From UBA5336 sp039818165 (GTDB taxonomy: Bacteria > Pseudomonadota > Alphaproteobacteria > Caulobacterales > Hyphomonadaceae), in contig JBCBUL010000006.1 in assembly GCA_039818165.1 (NCBI GenBank), positions 62,001-126,000 of the forward strand: a DNA stretch of 64,000 nucleotides, read 5' to 3'. Positions within the stretch are counted from its first letter, which is position 1; each line of letters begins with the position of its first letter. Below the pieces are notes generated by a model. That model was not told where the DNA came from, made no database searches, and was given only the letters and a program-made list of their open reading frames with translations. Made by a program: the position numbers and the translations under genes. This document shows positions 1 to 8,489 of the stretch, one piece after another.

Positions 1-522
1 ATTGACGACACGCTGGACTTCAAGCCTGTACGTATCGCGGTTCTTGTCGTCAGCGATACACGGACGCTGCAGACGGACACGTCCGGTGCAACGCTGTGTG
101 CGCGGATTGAAGCCGCGGGGCACACATTAGCGGCCCGAGACCTGCTGCCGGACGACGTTTACGCAATTCGAGCTCAGGTCTCGGCCTGGATCGCGAACCC
201 GGATGTGGATGTCGTAATCACCAGCGGCGGCACTGGCCTTACGGGCCGTGACGTCACACCTGAAGCGATAATGCCGCTTTTTGACAAAACGATCGAAGGC
301 TTTTCGGTGGTGTTTCACCAAGTGAGCTTCGAAAGCGTTGGGCTCTCAACCCTTCAGTCTCGCGCTGTCGCAGGATTGGCTGGTGGCACTTTTGTTTTTT
401 GCCTGCCAGGGTCGACCGGCGCTGTGAAGGACGGCTGGGACAAGGTCATCTCCCACCAACTCGACAGCCGCCACAAGCCCTGCAATCTGGTCGAGCTGAT
501 GCCCCGGCTAATGGAGCAATAG
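1..522 (+). CDS. moaB: Molybdenum cofactor biosynthesis protein MoaB (5'-truncated by window edge)
   Basis: MoaB/MogA-family molybdopterin adenylyltransferase-like protein of the molybdenum cofactor pathway. The frame is open from base 1, so only the first few residues are missing. Visible text aligns well with E. coli MoaB as I know it: the RIAVLVVSD strand near the start, the DTSG segment, the YAIRAQVSAWI stretch, the ITSGGTGLTGRD molybdopterin-binding loop, the STLQSRAVAG helix and the PGSTGAVKDGWD loop. It ends with TAG one base before moaC, so it is almost certainly cotranscribed with moaC and moeA. The true start lies upstream of the window. Family members differ in whether they are active adenylyltransferases; the pathway assignment is firm, the exact catalytic role less so. 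Confidence 0.93.
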   Translation: MDDTLDFKPVRIAVLVVSDTRTLQTDTSGATLCARIEAAGHTLAARDLLPDDVYAIRAQVSAWIANPDVDVVITSGGTGLTGRDVTPEAIMPLFDKTIEGFSVVFHQVSFESVGLSTLQSRAVAGLAGGTFVFCLPGSTGAVKDGWDKVISHQLDSRHKPCNLVELMPRLMEQ

Positions 523-523
523 C

Positions 524-1000
524 ATGTCCGACCTGACCCATATCGGCCCCGATGGGCGTGCCAGAATGGTGGATATTGGCGGCAAGGCCGTTACAGAGCG
601 TGTCGCAATTGCAGCAGGACATATCTCCATGGCGCCAGAAACGCTGTCGCTTGCCTTGGGACGGGACACCAAGAAGGGAGATCCACTGGCGATATCAGAG
701 CTCGCTGGAATAATGGGGGCGAAGCGCACGGCCGACCTCATTCCCCTTTGTCATCCGCTCGCGCTCACGGGCGTCAAAGTCGAAATCACGGCATCGGACA
801 ACGGCTTGAACGTCTCGGCGCGGGTGAAGACGAGCGGAAAGACAGGTGTGGAAATGGAGGCGCTAACGGCCGTGAGCACGGCCTGCCTCACGCTCTTTGA
901 CATGTTAAAGGCCGTCGATAAGGACATGGTCATCGGAGACATTCGTCTCCTGGAGAAAACGGGCGGGAAAAGTGGTCACTACACAAGAGCATCCGCGTGA
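524..1000 (+). CDS. moaC: Cyclic pyranopterin monophosphate synthase MoaC
   Basis: Converts the MoaA product 3',8-cyclo-7,8-dihydro-GTP to cyclic pyranopterin monophosphate, an early cytoplasmic step of molybdenum cofactor synthesis. At 158 aa it is the usual MoaC length. Diagnostic segments are MVDIGGKAVTERVA near the N-terminus, KGDPLAISELAG, TADLIPLCHPLAL, VEMEALTAVSTACLTLFDM and the C-terminal KTGGKSGHY. The conserved Asp and Lys of the YDMxKAVxKDM active-site helix are present (here FDMLKAVDKDM). The ATG lies one base after the moaB stop and the gene overlaps moeA by four bases (GTGA), so translational coupling along moaB-moaC-moeA is likely. Nothing unusual was seen. Confidence 0.97.
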   Translation: MSDLTHIGPDGRARMVDIGGKAVTERVAIAAGHISMAPETLSLALGRDTKKGDPLAISELAGIMGAKRTADLIPLCHPLALTGVKVEITASDNGLNVSARVKTSGKTGVEMEALTAVSTACLTLFDMLKAVDKDMVIGDIRLLEKTGGKSGHYTRASA

Positions 1001-2193
1001 CCGGGATGATTTCCTATGAAGAAGCCCTCGCGCAGATTGGTAACGTGCAACTGCTCCGCGACCAGGAGACTCTACCGCTCATCGAGGCATCGGGACGCAG
1101 ACTCGCCCAGCCAGTCATCGCGAACGTGAACCGCCCCATGGACACCTTATCCGCGATGGACGGATACGCCGCGCGGCTAGACGACGTTTCTCGTACAGGC
1201 GCATCGCTCACTGTCATTGGTGAAGCCCCTGCGGGACGCCCTTTCGAGGGCGAAGTTGGCAAGGGCGACGCGGTGCGTATTTTCACTGGCGGCGTTCTGC
1301 CCGCAAAGGCTGATCATGTTCTGATCCAGGAAGAGGTCAGCCGCGATGGAGATGTCATCACGACCCAATGCGCGTATGCTGCACCTGCGTATGTGCGGCC
1401 CATCGGCATGGATTTCAAAGCGGGCGACGCGCTTATTCCATCCGAACATTTGCTGGATCCTGCCTCCATTGGCTTAGCGGCAGCAGCAAATACTGCTGAA
1501 TTCAAAGTCTGGAAAAAACCTCGCATAGGCATTCTCACCAGCGGTGATGAGCTAAAACCTGTGGGCTCGGACCTGAAGCGCGGTGACGTGATCAATTCCA
1601 ACTCCGTGACTTTAATCGCCGCGATTGAAGCCTGGGGCGGCGAACCCGTCGACCTGGGTGTCGTTGGAGACACGCAAGACGCCATATGTGCGGCAGTCGA
1701 AACATCGAACGACATCGATCTCTTCTTGCCAATCGGTGGAGCTTCTGTCGGCGACCATGACCTGATGCGACCTGCATTCGCCAGCCTGGGATTTGAACCG
1801 ATCTTTGACAAAGTGGCCGTTCGGCCTGGTAAGCCTACTTGGTTGGCGCGCCGTGGGGAGACCTATGTTCTGGGTCTGCCGGGAAATCCGGCGTCGGCGT
1901 ATGTGTGCGCCCTTCTCTTTCTCAAGCCGCTCCTTCAGGGGCATATGAACAAGCTGTACCCGGTGCGGCTTGATGCGCCCATGAAAGCCAATGGTCCACG
2001 CGCCCACTTTATGCGCGCGACAGTAAAGCTCGGGCCCGCCGGGGCTTTCGCAGCAACGCCGGCACCCAACCAGGACAGTTCTTTGATCTGGCCACTGGTT
2101 CGGTCCAACGCTCTGCTTTTCCGTCCTGCGAACGCCGAAGCCCTGCAGGCAGGAGAGGAAGCTCTGGCAATGCTGACCAGGGAGTTCCTGTAA
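997..2193 (+). CDS. moeA: Molybdopterin molybdenumtransferase MoeA
   Basis: Inserts molybdate into adenylylated molybdopterin, the last step that makes active Mo-molybdopterin. The 398-residue protein is typical for MoeA. It shows the MoeA N-terminal region (AMDGYA, FTGGVLPAKADHVLIQEE), then the MoaB/MogA-like domain with TSGDEL, PIGGASVGDHDLM and VRPGKPTW, and the LGLPGNPASAYV loop, followed by the small C-terminal barrel domain. The annotated start is a GTG overlapping the moaC stop as GTGA; an ATG three codons later (1006) is an alternative and would change little. Third gene of the Moco operon. No moaA, moaD, moaE or mobA is in view, so the rest of the pathway is elsewhere or upstream. 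Confidence 0.96.
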   Translation: MTGMISYEEALAQIGNVQLLRDQETLPLIEASGRRLAQPVIANVNRPMDTLSAMDGYAARLDDVSRTGASLTVIGEAPAGRPFEGEVGKGDAVRIFTGGVLPAKADHVLIQEEVSRDGDVITTQCAYAAPAYVRPIGMDFKAGDALIPSEHLLDPASIGLAAAANTAEFKVWKKPRIGILTSGDELKPVGSDLKRGDVINSNSVTLIAAIEAWGGEPVDLGVVGDTQDAICAAVETSNDIDLFLPIGGASVGDHDLMRPAFASLGFEPIFDKVAVRPGKPTWLARRGETYVLGLPGNPASAYVCALLFLKPLLQGHMNKLYPVRLDAPMKANGPRAHFMRATVKLGPAGAFAATPAPNQDSSLIWPLVRSNALLFRPANAEALQAGEEALAMLTREFL

Positions 2194-2216
2194 GTGCGGT
2201 TTTCAGATCTGGCGAT

Positions 2217-2978
2217 ATGACGTCGACGCTTGGAATACTCTTCGCGGCGACTGCCCTTTTATACGCTGCGGTGGGTTTCGGTGGGGGCTCGACATACAAT
2301 GCCTTGCTCGTCCTGAGCGAAGTGGATTACCGGCTCGTGCCTGCGATCGCGTTGACCTGTAATATCATAGTGGTTGCGGGTGGCGTCTGGCGCTTCCAGC
2401 AAGAGGACGCGCTTCCGCTCAAACGCATGTTGCCTTTTCTGGCCGCATCCGTGCCCGCAGCCTGGCTAGGCGGACGCATTCCAATCCCGGAACTTGTTTT
2501 CATTGGACTGCTCGGTTCAGCGCTACTGTTTGCAGGCACGCGGCTGCTGCTGTTTTCATCCCCGTCCAGCCGGGAAGGCAACGTTCAAACCATGCCGGTT
2601 TGGCAGAGCTTCGGCATTGGGTCCGCGATTGGCGGTCTTGCAGGATTAGTGGGTATAGGAGGGGGCATATTTCTCGCGCCCATCCTCTACCTGACCCATT
2701 GGGGCACCCCTCGGCAAATCGCCGGAGGCTGTTGCCTGTTTATCTTTTTCAATTCCCTGTCAGGTCTGTTTGGACAGGGTATGAAACTGGCCGAGAGCGG
2801 ACTGGCAACATCACTTGTCACCTACTGGCCCCTGGCCGTGGGCGTCTTTGTCGGGGGACAACTCGGCTCATGGTTGGGCAGTGCCAAACTCCAACCAGAA
2901 TGGATCAAACGATTGACGGCTGTCCTGATCCTCTATGTGGCCGGACGCCTCTTGTTACGCGTTCTCACGAACTTCTGA
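2217..2978 (+). CDS. TauE/SafE-family permease (putative sulfite/anion exporter)
   Basis: Integral inner-membrane protein of 253 aa, the usual length for TauE/SafE (DUF81) transporters, with about eight hydrophobic segments arranged as two similar halves. Each half begins with the family's Gly-rich motif: GFGGGSTYNALL near residue 21 and GLVGIGGGIFLAPIL near residue 145. Members of this family move organosulfonates, sulfite or other small anions; the substrate here cannot be read from sequence. It starts 24 bases after moeA in the same direction and may be cotranscribed with the Moco genes. A link to a Mo-dependent sulfite oxidase is a guess only. It ends about 165 bases before the TonB receptor gene. 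Confidence 0.85.
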   Translation: MTSTLGILFAATALLYAAVGFGGGSTYNALLVLSEVDYRLVPAIALTCNIIVVAGGVWRFQQEDALPLKRMLPFLAASVPAAWLGGRIPIPELVFIGLLGSALLFAGTRLLLFSSPSSREGNVQTMPVWQSFGIGSAIGGLAGLVGIGGGIFLAPILYLTHWGTPRQIAGGCCLFIFFNSLSGLFGQGMKLAESGLATSLVTYWPLAVGVFVGGQLGSWLGSAKLQPEWIKRLTAVLILYVAGRLLLRVLTNF

Positions 2979-3054
2979 GCGAGGTCCCGAGCATAACGCC
3001 AATAGCGCGAACGCAGATGCCCACGCGCCACACATCACACCACACCAAAGTCTG

Positions 3055-3092
3055 TTTCACTCAAGTGTCACAAGTGCTTTGCTGACTTGTCA
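3055..3092 (+). promoter_or_regulatory. Candidate PhoB (Pho box) array upstream of TonB receptor/phytase genes
   Basis: Four 5-base units sit exactly 11 bases apart: TTTCA (3055-3059), TGTCA (3066-3070), a degenerate CTTTG (3077-3081) and TGTCA (3088-3092). Both TGTCA units continue as TGTCACAA. PhoB binds direct repeats of TGTCA with 11-base periodicity, so the phasing and sequence fit. The site lies 53-90 bases before the TonB receptor start at 3145, and the downstream pair includes a phytase, which releases phosphate. No clear -10 hexamer was recognised. Regulation by PhoB is an inference from this match and context. Confidence 0.6.
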
Positions 3093-3144
3093 CAAACTCG
3101 GTGCACTTCCCCGCCATGCGTTTCGCATCACGAGGGGAATACCA

Positions 3145-5964
3145 ATGTCTACCAAACTGAGCCGGTTTATCGCCGCTACGCTTCTGGGCTCCGTGAGCAC
3201 AACGGGCCTTGCCCATGCTGACTTTATCGCCGGTAAGATCACCGACACGACGGGCACGGCTCCGCTGGAAGGCGCGGTTGTCACCGTTGAAGAACTCGGC
3301 CGCACGACCACAACCAACCGGTTCGGCGAATACCGCCTGAGCAACATCCCCGCTGGCGACTACAATGTCAGCGTTTCCTACATCGGCACCGACGATACCA
3401 CGTCGATGATCAGCGTGCCTTCCACGGGCACCACGGCTGACTTCACCCTGGGCGCGGATGTTCGCTATCTTGATAATATCCTTGTCGTCGGTTCGCTCGC
3501 CGCACAGGCCGGCGCAATCAACCAGCAGCGCGCCGCAAATTCCATCCTTTCCGTGATCGACAGCGATGGATTGGGGAACTTCCCGGACACAACCGTAGCC
3601 GACTCGCTGCAGCGTGTGCCTGGCCTCTCGATCGTTACAGACCAGGGTGAAGGACGTTACGTCTCTATCCGTGGCATCAACACCGACCTCATCGCCGCTT
3701 CCATTAACGGCGTTCGCACCCCGTCTCCGGAAGATCGCCGCGGCGTGCTTTTGGATGGCGTCCCCTCCGACCTGCTCGATGGCATCGAAGTTCAAAAGTC
3801 GCTCACGCCCGATGTCGACGCCGACAGCCTCGGTGGTATCATCAACCTGAAAACGATTTCTGCTTTCGACCGGGATGGCCAGTTCATCCGCGCAAAGGTG
3901 GAAGGACGCTGGAACGAGATCACCGAAGAGCTCTCGCCCAAGGCCACGCTGACCTACTCCAACATGTTCAACAACAATTTCGGTGTTGCCCTGTCGCTGA
4001 ATTTCCAGGACCTGCGCATTGAGGCGCACAACAACGAAGCTGGCGAATTCGGTTTCACCGATGACGGCGTAGCCTTCCTCAATGATGACTTCGAGAACCG
4101 TTGGTACGATCTGACCCGCGAACGTCTCGGCCTCGTTGCCAACTTCGACTGGCGTGTAAACGAGAATACTGACCTTTATCTCCGCACCCTGTTCAACAAC
4201 TATGTTGATGACGAGATCCGCAACAAGTTCGAGCTGCGTGACCTCGACGACTCTGAAAATGCAGACGATGGTGGCGCGATCTCGCCCGGCCTGACCACCA
4301 TTCCCCTCAATGAAGTGGACGCCGAAGTCCGCGTCAGGGAAGAGACCCGCAACATTCAGACGATCGCTTTGGGGGGCGAGACTCAAATGGACGCGTGGAA
4401 TTTCGAATACGAAGTCTCTTACGCATTCGCTGACGAGCAGGACGACAACAATCACGATGTCACCTTCCGCTTTGAGGACATCCAGGACAGTTTCCCAGGT
4501 GTCATCACGCTTCAGTCGAACACCGAAACACCTTCACTGGGTGGCGACCAATCGCTGATTGACGCCATCTATGATCCGACCAACTACGCGCTGGACGATC
4601 TCGAGCGTGAATTCTCGGTCAATGAAGATACGGAATGGAGCGCCCGCTTCGATGTCTCACGCGATAGCGTGTTCAACGACATTCCAGTCGAATGGAAAGC
4701 TGGTCTGAAACTCCGAGATCGGGAAAAAATCCGCGATGAAGACTTCCTGTTCTTCACGCCAGACCTGAACCTGGCCGATTTCGCCCGGGATAGCTTCATC
4801 GACAATTGGCGTCTCGGCGTCGCCCAGCCGACCTGGCCCGATCCCGGTCTCACGCGCGCGCTTCGGGACTTCAATGATCCATCAGACCCCGACTTTGAAG
4901 AGGGCGACTCCTTCTTCGAATCAAACATCGCAGATTACACGATCGAAGAGCAGATTCTCGCTGCCTACGTGATGGGAACGTTCCAGATCGACGACCTGAC
5001 TTTAGTTGCCGGTGTGCGTTATGAAGATACCCAAACCGACCTCGAAGGCCGCGTTGTTGCTGAAGATGACCTGACCGCGACAACGACCAGCTTTACGAAT
5101 GACTATTCGCAAATTCTCCCAAGCGTGAACGCGAAGTATGAGTTCAACGAAAAGCTGATCGGCCGAGCGGCATACTACGCCGCAATCGTTCGCCCGGCCT
5201 TCGGTGAAGTGGCGCCGTTCGTTGAAATCAATGATGATCGTGACGAGGCAGCCTTGGGCAACCCCGCGCTGGATCCGTATGAAGCTGATAACTTCGACCT
5301 GTCCCTGGAGTACTACCCGACCGAGCTTTCCGTGCTCTCCATCGGCGTGTTCTACAAAGATATCCAGAACGCGATTTTTGGGGCTGAGTTTGATATCGAC
5401 GAAGTGCCGAGTGGCGTAGACCTGTCGGGAATTCCTGCTGCACTTCTCAATGGTGACGACACAGATGGTGAGATCGGAGAGATCGCTACCTTCTTCAATG
5501 TCGACAGCAGTGAAATCTTCGGCGTTGAGTTCAACTATGTACAGAGCCTCGAAGACCTCAACCCGGCTCTGGAAGGCTTCCTGGCCTCGGCAAACCTGAC
5601 CCTCACGGACTCTGAAAGCACCCTGCCCGATGGCCGCAATGTGCGGTTCCTGAACCAGGCCGATACGGTCTGGAACCTCGCCCTGGGGTATGACCGTGGC
5701 CCCTGGGATCTGCGCGTCTCGGCCAACTTCCGCGGCAACAATCTCGACGAGTTGATCGACGAAAACCTCGATCGAACCATCGATGATCGTCTGCTGATCG
5801 AGGCTTCAGCGAAGTACGACATCAACGACAACATCCAGGTCTATCTTGAGGGCAAGAACCTCACCGATGAGCCTGAATACTACTTCTTCGGCGACGAAAG
5901 CCGCCTTATGCAGTATGATGAATTCGGTACATCCTGGATCATCGGCGCACGTCTGACCTACTAA
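3145..5964 (+). CDS. TonB-dependent outer-membrane receptor with carboxypeptidase-regulatory-like N-terminal domain
   Basis: Outer-membrane active transporter powered by TonB-ExbBD. I chose the ATG at 3145 (939 aa) because a GAGGGG ribosome site lies just before it and it opens a signal peptide cut near LAHA; the frame stays open upstream to 2935, but that stretch is not protein-like. Residues about 26-110 form a carboxypeptidase-regulatory-like beta sandwich (GKITDTTGTAPLEGA, NIPAGDYNV), then a plug domain (DTTVADSLQRVPGLSI, RYVSIRGINTDL, EVQKSLTPDVDADSLGG) and a long barrel ending in the aromatic RLTY. The plug style matches the large TonB receptor class abundant in Caulobacter-like bacteria. 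The phytase gene follows by 80 bases and the Pho-box-like array precedes it, so I infer uptake of a phytate-derived or other organophosphate compound. Confidence 0.92.
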   Translation: MSTKLSRFIAATLLGSVSTTGLAHADFIAGKITDTTGTAPLEGAVVTVEELGRTTTTNRFGEYRLSNIPAGDYNVSVSYIGTDDTTSMISVPSTGTTADFTLGADVRYLDNILVVGSLAAQAGAINQQRAANSILSVIDSDGLGNFPDTTVADSLQRVPGLSIVTDQGEGRYVSIRGINTDLIAASINGVRTPSPEDRRGVLLDGVPSDLLDGIEVQKSLTPDVDADSLGGIINLKTISAFDRDGQFIRAKVEGRWNEITEELSPKATLTYSNMFNNNFGVALSLNFQDLRIEAHNNEAGEFGFTDDGVAFLNDDFENRWYDLTRERLGLVANFDWRVNENTDLYLRTLFNNYVDDEIRNKFELRDLDDSENADDGGAISPGLTTIPLNEVDAEVRVREETRNIQTIALGGETQMDAWNFEYEVSYAFADEQDDNNHDVTFRFEDIQDSFPGVITLQSNTETPSLGGDQSLIDAIYDPTNYALDDLEREFSVNEDTEWSARFDVSRDSVFNDIPVEWKAGLKLRDREKIRDEDFLFFTPDLNLADFARDSFIDNWRLGVAQPTWPDPGLTRALRDFNDPSDPDFEEGDSFFESNIADYTIEEQILAAYVMGTFQIDDLTLVAGVRYEDTQTDLEGRVVAEDDLTATTTSFTNDYSQILPSVNAKYEFNEKLIGRAAYYAAIVRPAFGEVAPFVEINDDRDEAALGNPALDPYEADNFDLSLEYYPTELSVLSIGVFYKDIQNAIFGAEFDIDEVPSGVDLSGIPAALLNGDDTDGEIGEIATFFNVDSSEIFGVEFNYVQSLEDLNPALEGFLASANLTLTDSESTLPDGRNVRFLNQADTVWNLALGYDRGPWDLRVSANFRGNNLDELIDENLDRTIDDRLLIEASAKYDINDNIQVYLEGKNLTDEPEYYFFGDESRLMQYDEFGTSWIIGARLTY

Positions 5965-6044
5965 GGTCGTGCAGTCTGATTGCTAACTATTCGGGGCCAG
6001 CCACGTAGTGTGTCTGGCCACGTTCCATTTTCTGGAGCCCGCCC

Positions 6045-7073
6045 ATGTTACGTCTTTCTGGTTTTGCTGCTTCTCTCCTCAGCCTCGCCGCCTGTGCTTC
6101 CCCGCCTGAAACACTGATGTTTGAAATCGCTCAGGTGCGTCCAAGCGTGGAAACAACACCGATGGTCGGGCTAGGCGACCAGGCTGATGATCCTGCTATC
6201 TGGGTGAACCCTCTCGACGCCGGAAGATCCCTTATTCTGGGCACAAACAAAGACACCGGGCTCTATGTCTATGACCTTGCGGGAAAAGAGCTGCAGTTCC
6301 TGCCCGTTGGGCGCGTGAATAATGTTGATGTGCGGTTCCAGTTGGCGGTCGCCAGCAATGACGAGACGAATGGGCTGTCCTGGTTCCGGATCGATGCAGA
6401 AACGGCGGAAGTCGTTCATATCGGCGACTCGCCCGTCGCCCGGATAGAACCTTACGGAGTCTGCGCCGGCATGCTGGACGGTCTCTACACGGCAGGTGTC
6501 ACCTATAAGGACGGAACGCTGGAACTTTGGTCGGTCCCTGAGAACAGTGCGGGAGACGTTTCCCCGTTCCTCGCAAGAACCGTTTCACTGGACACACAAC
6601 TGGAGGGCTGTGTCGTTGATGATGCAAGTCAGCGCCTTTTCATCGGGGAAGAAGAACGTGGCATCTGGACCCTGGATTTATCCGATGAGTCCAGCGCGCC
6701 TATCCTGATCGATAGCGTTGGAAGCGAGACGGGCCTGGCAAGCGACGTGGAGGGCCTGACGATTTGGAACCGTGGATCTGGAAACGGTTTTCTTGTTGCG
6801 TCCGCTCAGGGACAGAATCGTTATGTGGTTTACGATCTCGCCCCACCCCATGCGCCGCGCGGTGTGTTTGAAATTGTAGGTTCGCCCAATGGCGAAATTG
6901 ACGGCACATCCAATACCGACGGTATAGACGCTACAGCAACTCCGCTCCCTGGGTATTCAAAGGGACTGCTAGTTGTGCAGGATGACGCCAATCCATCCAA
7001 ATCCCGCGATCAAAACTTCAAATATATCAGTTGGGAAGCGATCGAGCGCGCGTTGTCTCTCGAGAATGAGTGA
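6045..7073 (+). CDS. Beta-propeller phytase (3-phytase), lipoprotein
   Basis: Predicted to remove phosphate from myo-inositol hexakisphosphate. The 342-residue protein has a lipoprotein signal with the cysteine at position 17 (SLAAC), so it is probably anchored in the outer envelope. Beta-propeller phytase signatures are visible: DDPAIWVNP, GTNKDTGLYVYDL, GRVNNVDVR, LEGCVVDDASQRLFIGEEE, DVEGLTIW and a DGIDAT segment near the C-terminus; these acidic patches bind calcium and phosphate in the family. It starts 80 bases after the TonB receptor with TCTGGAG upstream. A partial inverted repeat (GGCCAG at 5995-6000, CTGGCC at 6014-6019) lies in the gap and could act as a weak attenuator or processing site. 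Pairing with a TonB receptor is common in Caulobacter relatives. Confidence 0.9.
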   Translation: MLRLSGFAASLLSLAACASPPETLMFEIAQVRPSVETTPMVGLGDQADDPAIWVNPLDAGRSLILGTNKDTGLYVYDLAGKELQFLPVGRVNNVDVRFQLAVASNDETNGLSWFRIDAETAEVVHIGDSPVARIEPYGVCAGMLDGLYTAGVTYKDGTLELWSVPENSAGDVSPFLARTVSLDTQLEGCVVDDASQRLFIGEEERGIWTLDLSDESSAPILIDSVGSETGLASDVEGLTIWNRGSGNGFLVASAQGQNRYVVYDLAPPHAPRGVFEIVGSPNGEIDGTSNTDGIDATATPLPGYSKGLLVVQDDANPSKSRDQNFKYISWEAIERALSLENE

Positions 7074-7134
7074 TTTCTTGCTTGCAAGTATTCGGCGTTC
7101 TGCGTAAGAAAACTCGCGTTAGGGTTGTTTTCTT

Positions 7135-7338
7135 ATGTTGAACAAGCGCCGTATTTTGCACGAAGTCAATGCTCTGGAGTCGAGCCTGAATGTGCTTGAA
7201 CAAGCATCCAAGGCGATTTCCGGTCCGGTCGACCATGCAGAGTATCTTCGCCTCGAAGTGCCGATGGCAGTTGAGGATGCAGAGGCGGCACTGAAAACGT
7301 TGCGTGCCATCGCTGCAGATATCGAGGAAGCTGCCTAG
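7135..7338 (+). CDS. Small helical protein of unknown function
   Basis: A 67-residue frame with ATG at 7135 and a modest AGGG ten bases upstream. The product is rich in Leu, Ala and Glu and looks fully helical with heptad-like spacing (ALESSLNVLEQASKAI, AEDAEAALKTL-like segments), so it may form a small coiled coil. It has no signal peptide or membrane segment. Its TAG stop interlocks tail to tail with the TAG stop of lpxB on the other strand, sharing the bases CTAG. No homologue is recognised. It could be the last gene of the phytase transcript or an independent small gene; the amino-acid composition and spacing make it more credible than the antisense frames here, but the call remains tentative. 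Confidence 0.55.
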   Translation: MLNKRRILHEVNALESSLNVLEQASKAISGPVDHAEYLRLEVPMAVEDAEAALKTLRAIAADIEEAA

Positions 7339-8489
7339 GCGCTCTTCAAGATGCCTTCGATAATCGCGATGGCAGCCCGGTCGGCTGCGGGGCGTTCGCC
7401 ATGTCCCATAGCCCGGAGTGCAGCATGCTGCGCCTCAGTCTGGGCGTCTCGGGCCGCGGGGTCCTGCAGCATCTTTACCGCTACGTCCGCCATAGCATCC
7501 GGCTTCATGTCCGCTTGCACAAACTCCGGGACAATCTCTGTGTCACCAGCGGCGATATTCATCAGTGTGATGTGTTTATGCTTATACAGGACATACTTCG
7601 CCGCGAGCCAGGTCATCCAACCGAGTTTATAGGCGGCCAGCATAGGTGTGCCCTGCAATGCGAGTTCGCTTGTCACCGTGCCGGAACACGCCAACGCATA
7701 GTTCGCCGCCGCCATAGCATCATTTGACGAACGACCGGGCTCCAATACGGTCATGTTTTGAGCTGCGTGCGGAAATGCTATCTGGAAGCCATTCCAGATC
7801 GGCTCAGCGGGCATAACGACCACCTGGAGGCCGGGCACGCGTTTGATTGCCAACTCAGCTGCTTTCATCAATGCCGGCGCGACCCGTCTCAACTCGCTTC
7901 CACGGCTTCCCGGCAAGACAAGCAGGATGGGCTTTTCAGGATCTAGTCCGTTCTCTCTGCAGAAAGCTGTTTTGTCGCCTGGGCTCCCCCTCGAAAAGGC
8001 GGGAACACTTATGGTTGAGGCTTCGATATCAAGCCCTTCATAGAATGGGAGCTCCATCGCATGTATGCAGAGAACCTGATCGAAGGTTTTTGCAAGGATG
8101 CGCGCACGCCCGGGGCGTGTCGCCCAGATTTGTGGTCCCACCAGTTTTACCAGTCTGATATCGGGCGCACGCGCCCGAACACGCTCTCCGACGCGCACAC
8201 AGAAGCCCCAGCTATCCACCAGAACTGCCGCATCGGGACGCGCCTCAATAATGTGGTCGGCCGCGGCGTCTGCAAGCTCCAGGACGGTGCCATAGACCTT
8301 CAGGCCGTCAAACAAGCCCACAATAGACAATGGCGAAATATCAATCGGTGAGACAATGCCGAGCTTTGCCATTTCCACGCCACCGATTCCAACGAACTCC
8401 ACGTCGGGGTCTCGTTCGCGAATCGCCTCCATTGTTTCCCGCGCCAGCAAATCGCCAGATGCCTCGGCCGCTGTAAAATGGAGCTTCAT
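7335..8489 (-). CDS. lpxB: Lipid-A-disaccharide synthase LpxB
   Basis: Joins UDP-2,3-diacylglucosamine and lipid X to make the lipid A disaccharide, a GT-B fold glycosyltransferase (family GT19) at the inner face of the inner membrane. Length 384 aa is normal. Signatures include HFTAAEASGDLLA at the N-terminus, VEFVGIGGVEM, SPLSIVGLFD, LVDSWGF, LVGPQIWATRPGRA, the LVLPGSRGSEL motif and the SGTVTSELALQGTPM donor-binding segment. It is the last gene of the lipid A block and its ATG overlaps the lpxI stop by four bases (ATGA). The stop interlocks with the small convergent gene at 7135-7338. Confidence 0.96.
   Translation of the reverse strand: MKLHFTAAEASGDLLARETMEAIRERDPDVEFVGIGGVEMAKLGIVSPIDISPLSIVGLFDGLKVYGTVLELADAAADHIIEARPDAAVLVDSWGFCVRVGERVRARAPDIRLVKLVGPQIWATRPGRARILAKTFDQVLCIHAMELPFYEGLDIEASTISVPAFSRGSPGDKTAFCRENGLDPEKPILLVLPGSRGSELRRVAPALMKAAELAIKRVPGLQVVVMPAEPIWNGFQIAFPHAAQNMTVLEPGRSSNDAMAAANYALACSGTVTSELALQGTPMLAAYKLGWMTWLAAKYVLYKHKHITLMNIAAGDTEIVPEFVQADMKPDAMADVAVKMLQDPAARDAQTEAQHAALRAMGHGERPAADRAAIAIIEGILKSA

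Noticed and set aside
3061..4455. 464-residue minus-strand frame under the TonB receptor gene
   Set aside because: Antisense to a well-supported receptor; composition is an artefact of GC-rich codon use and no domain is visible.
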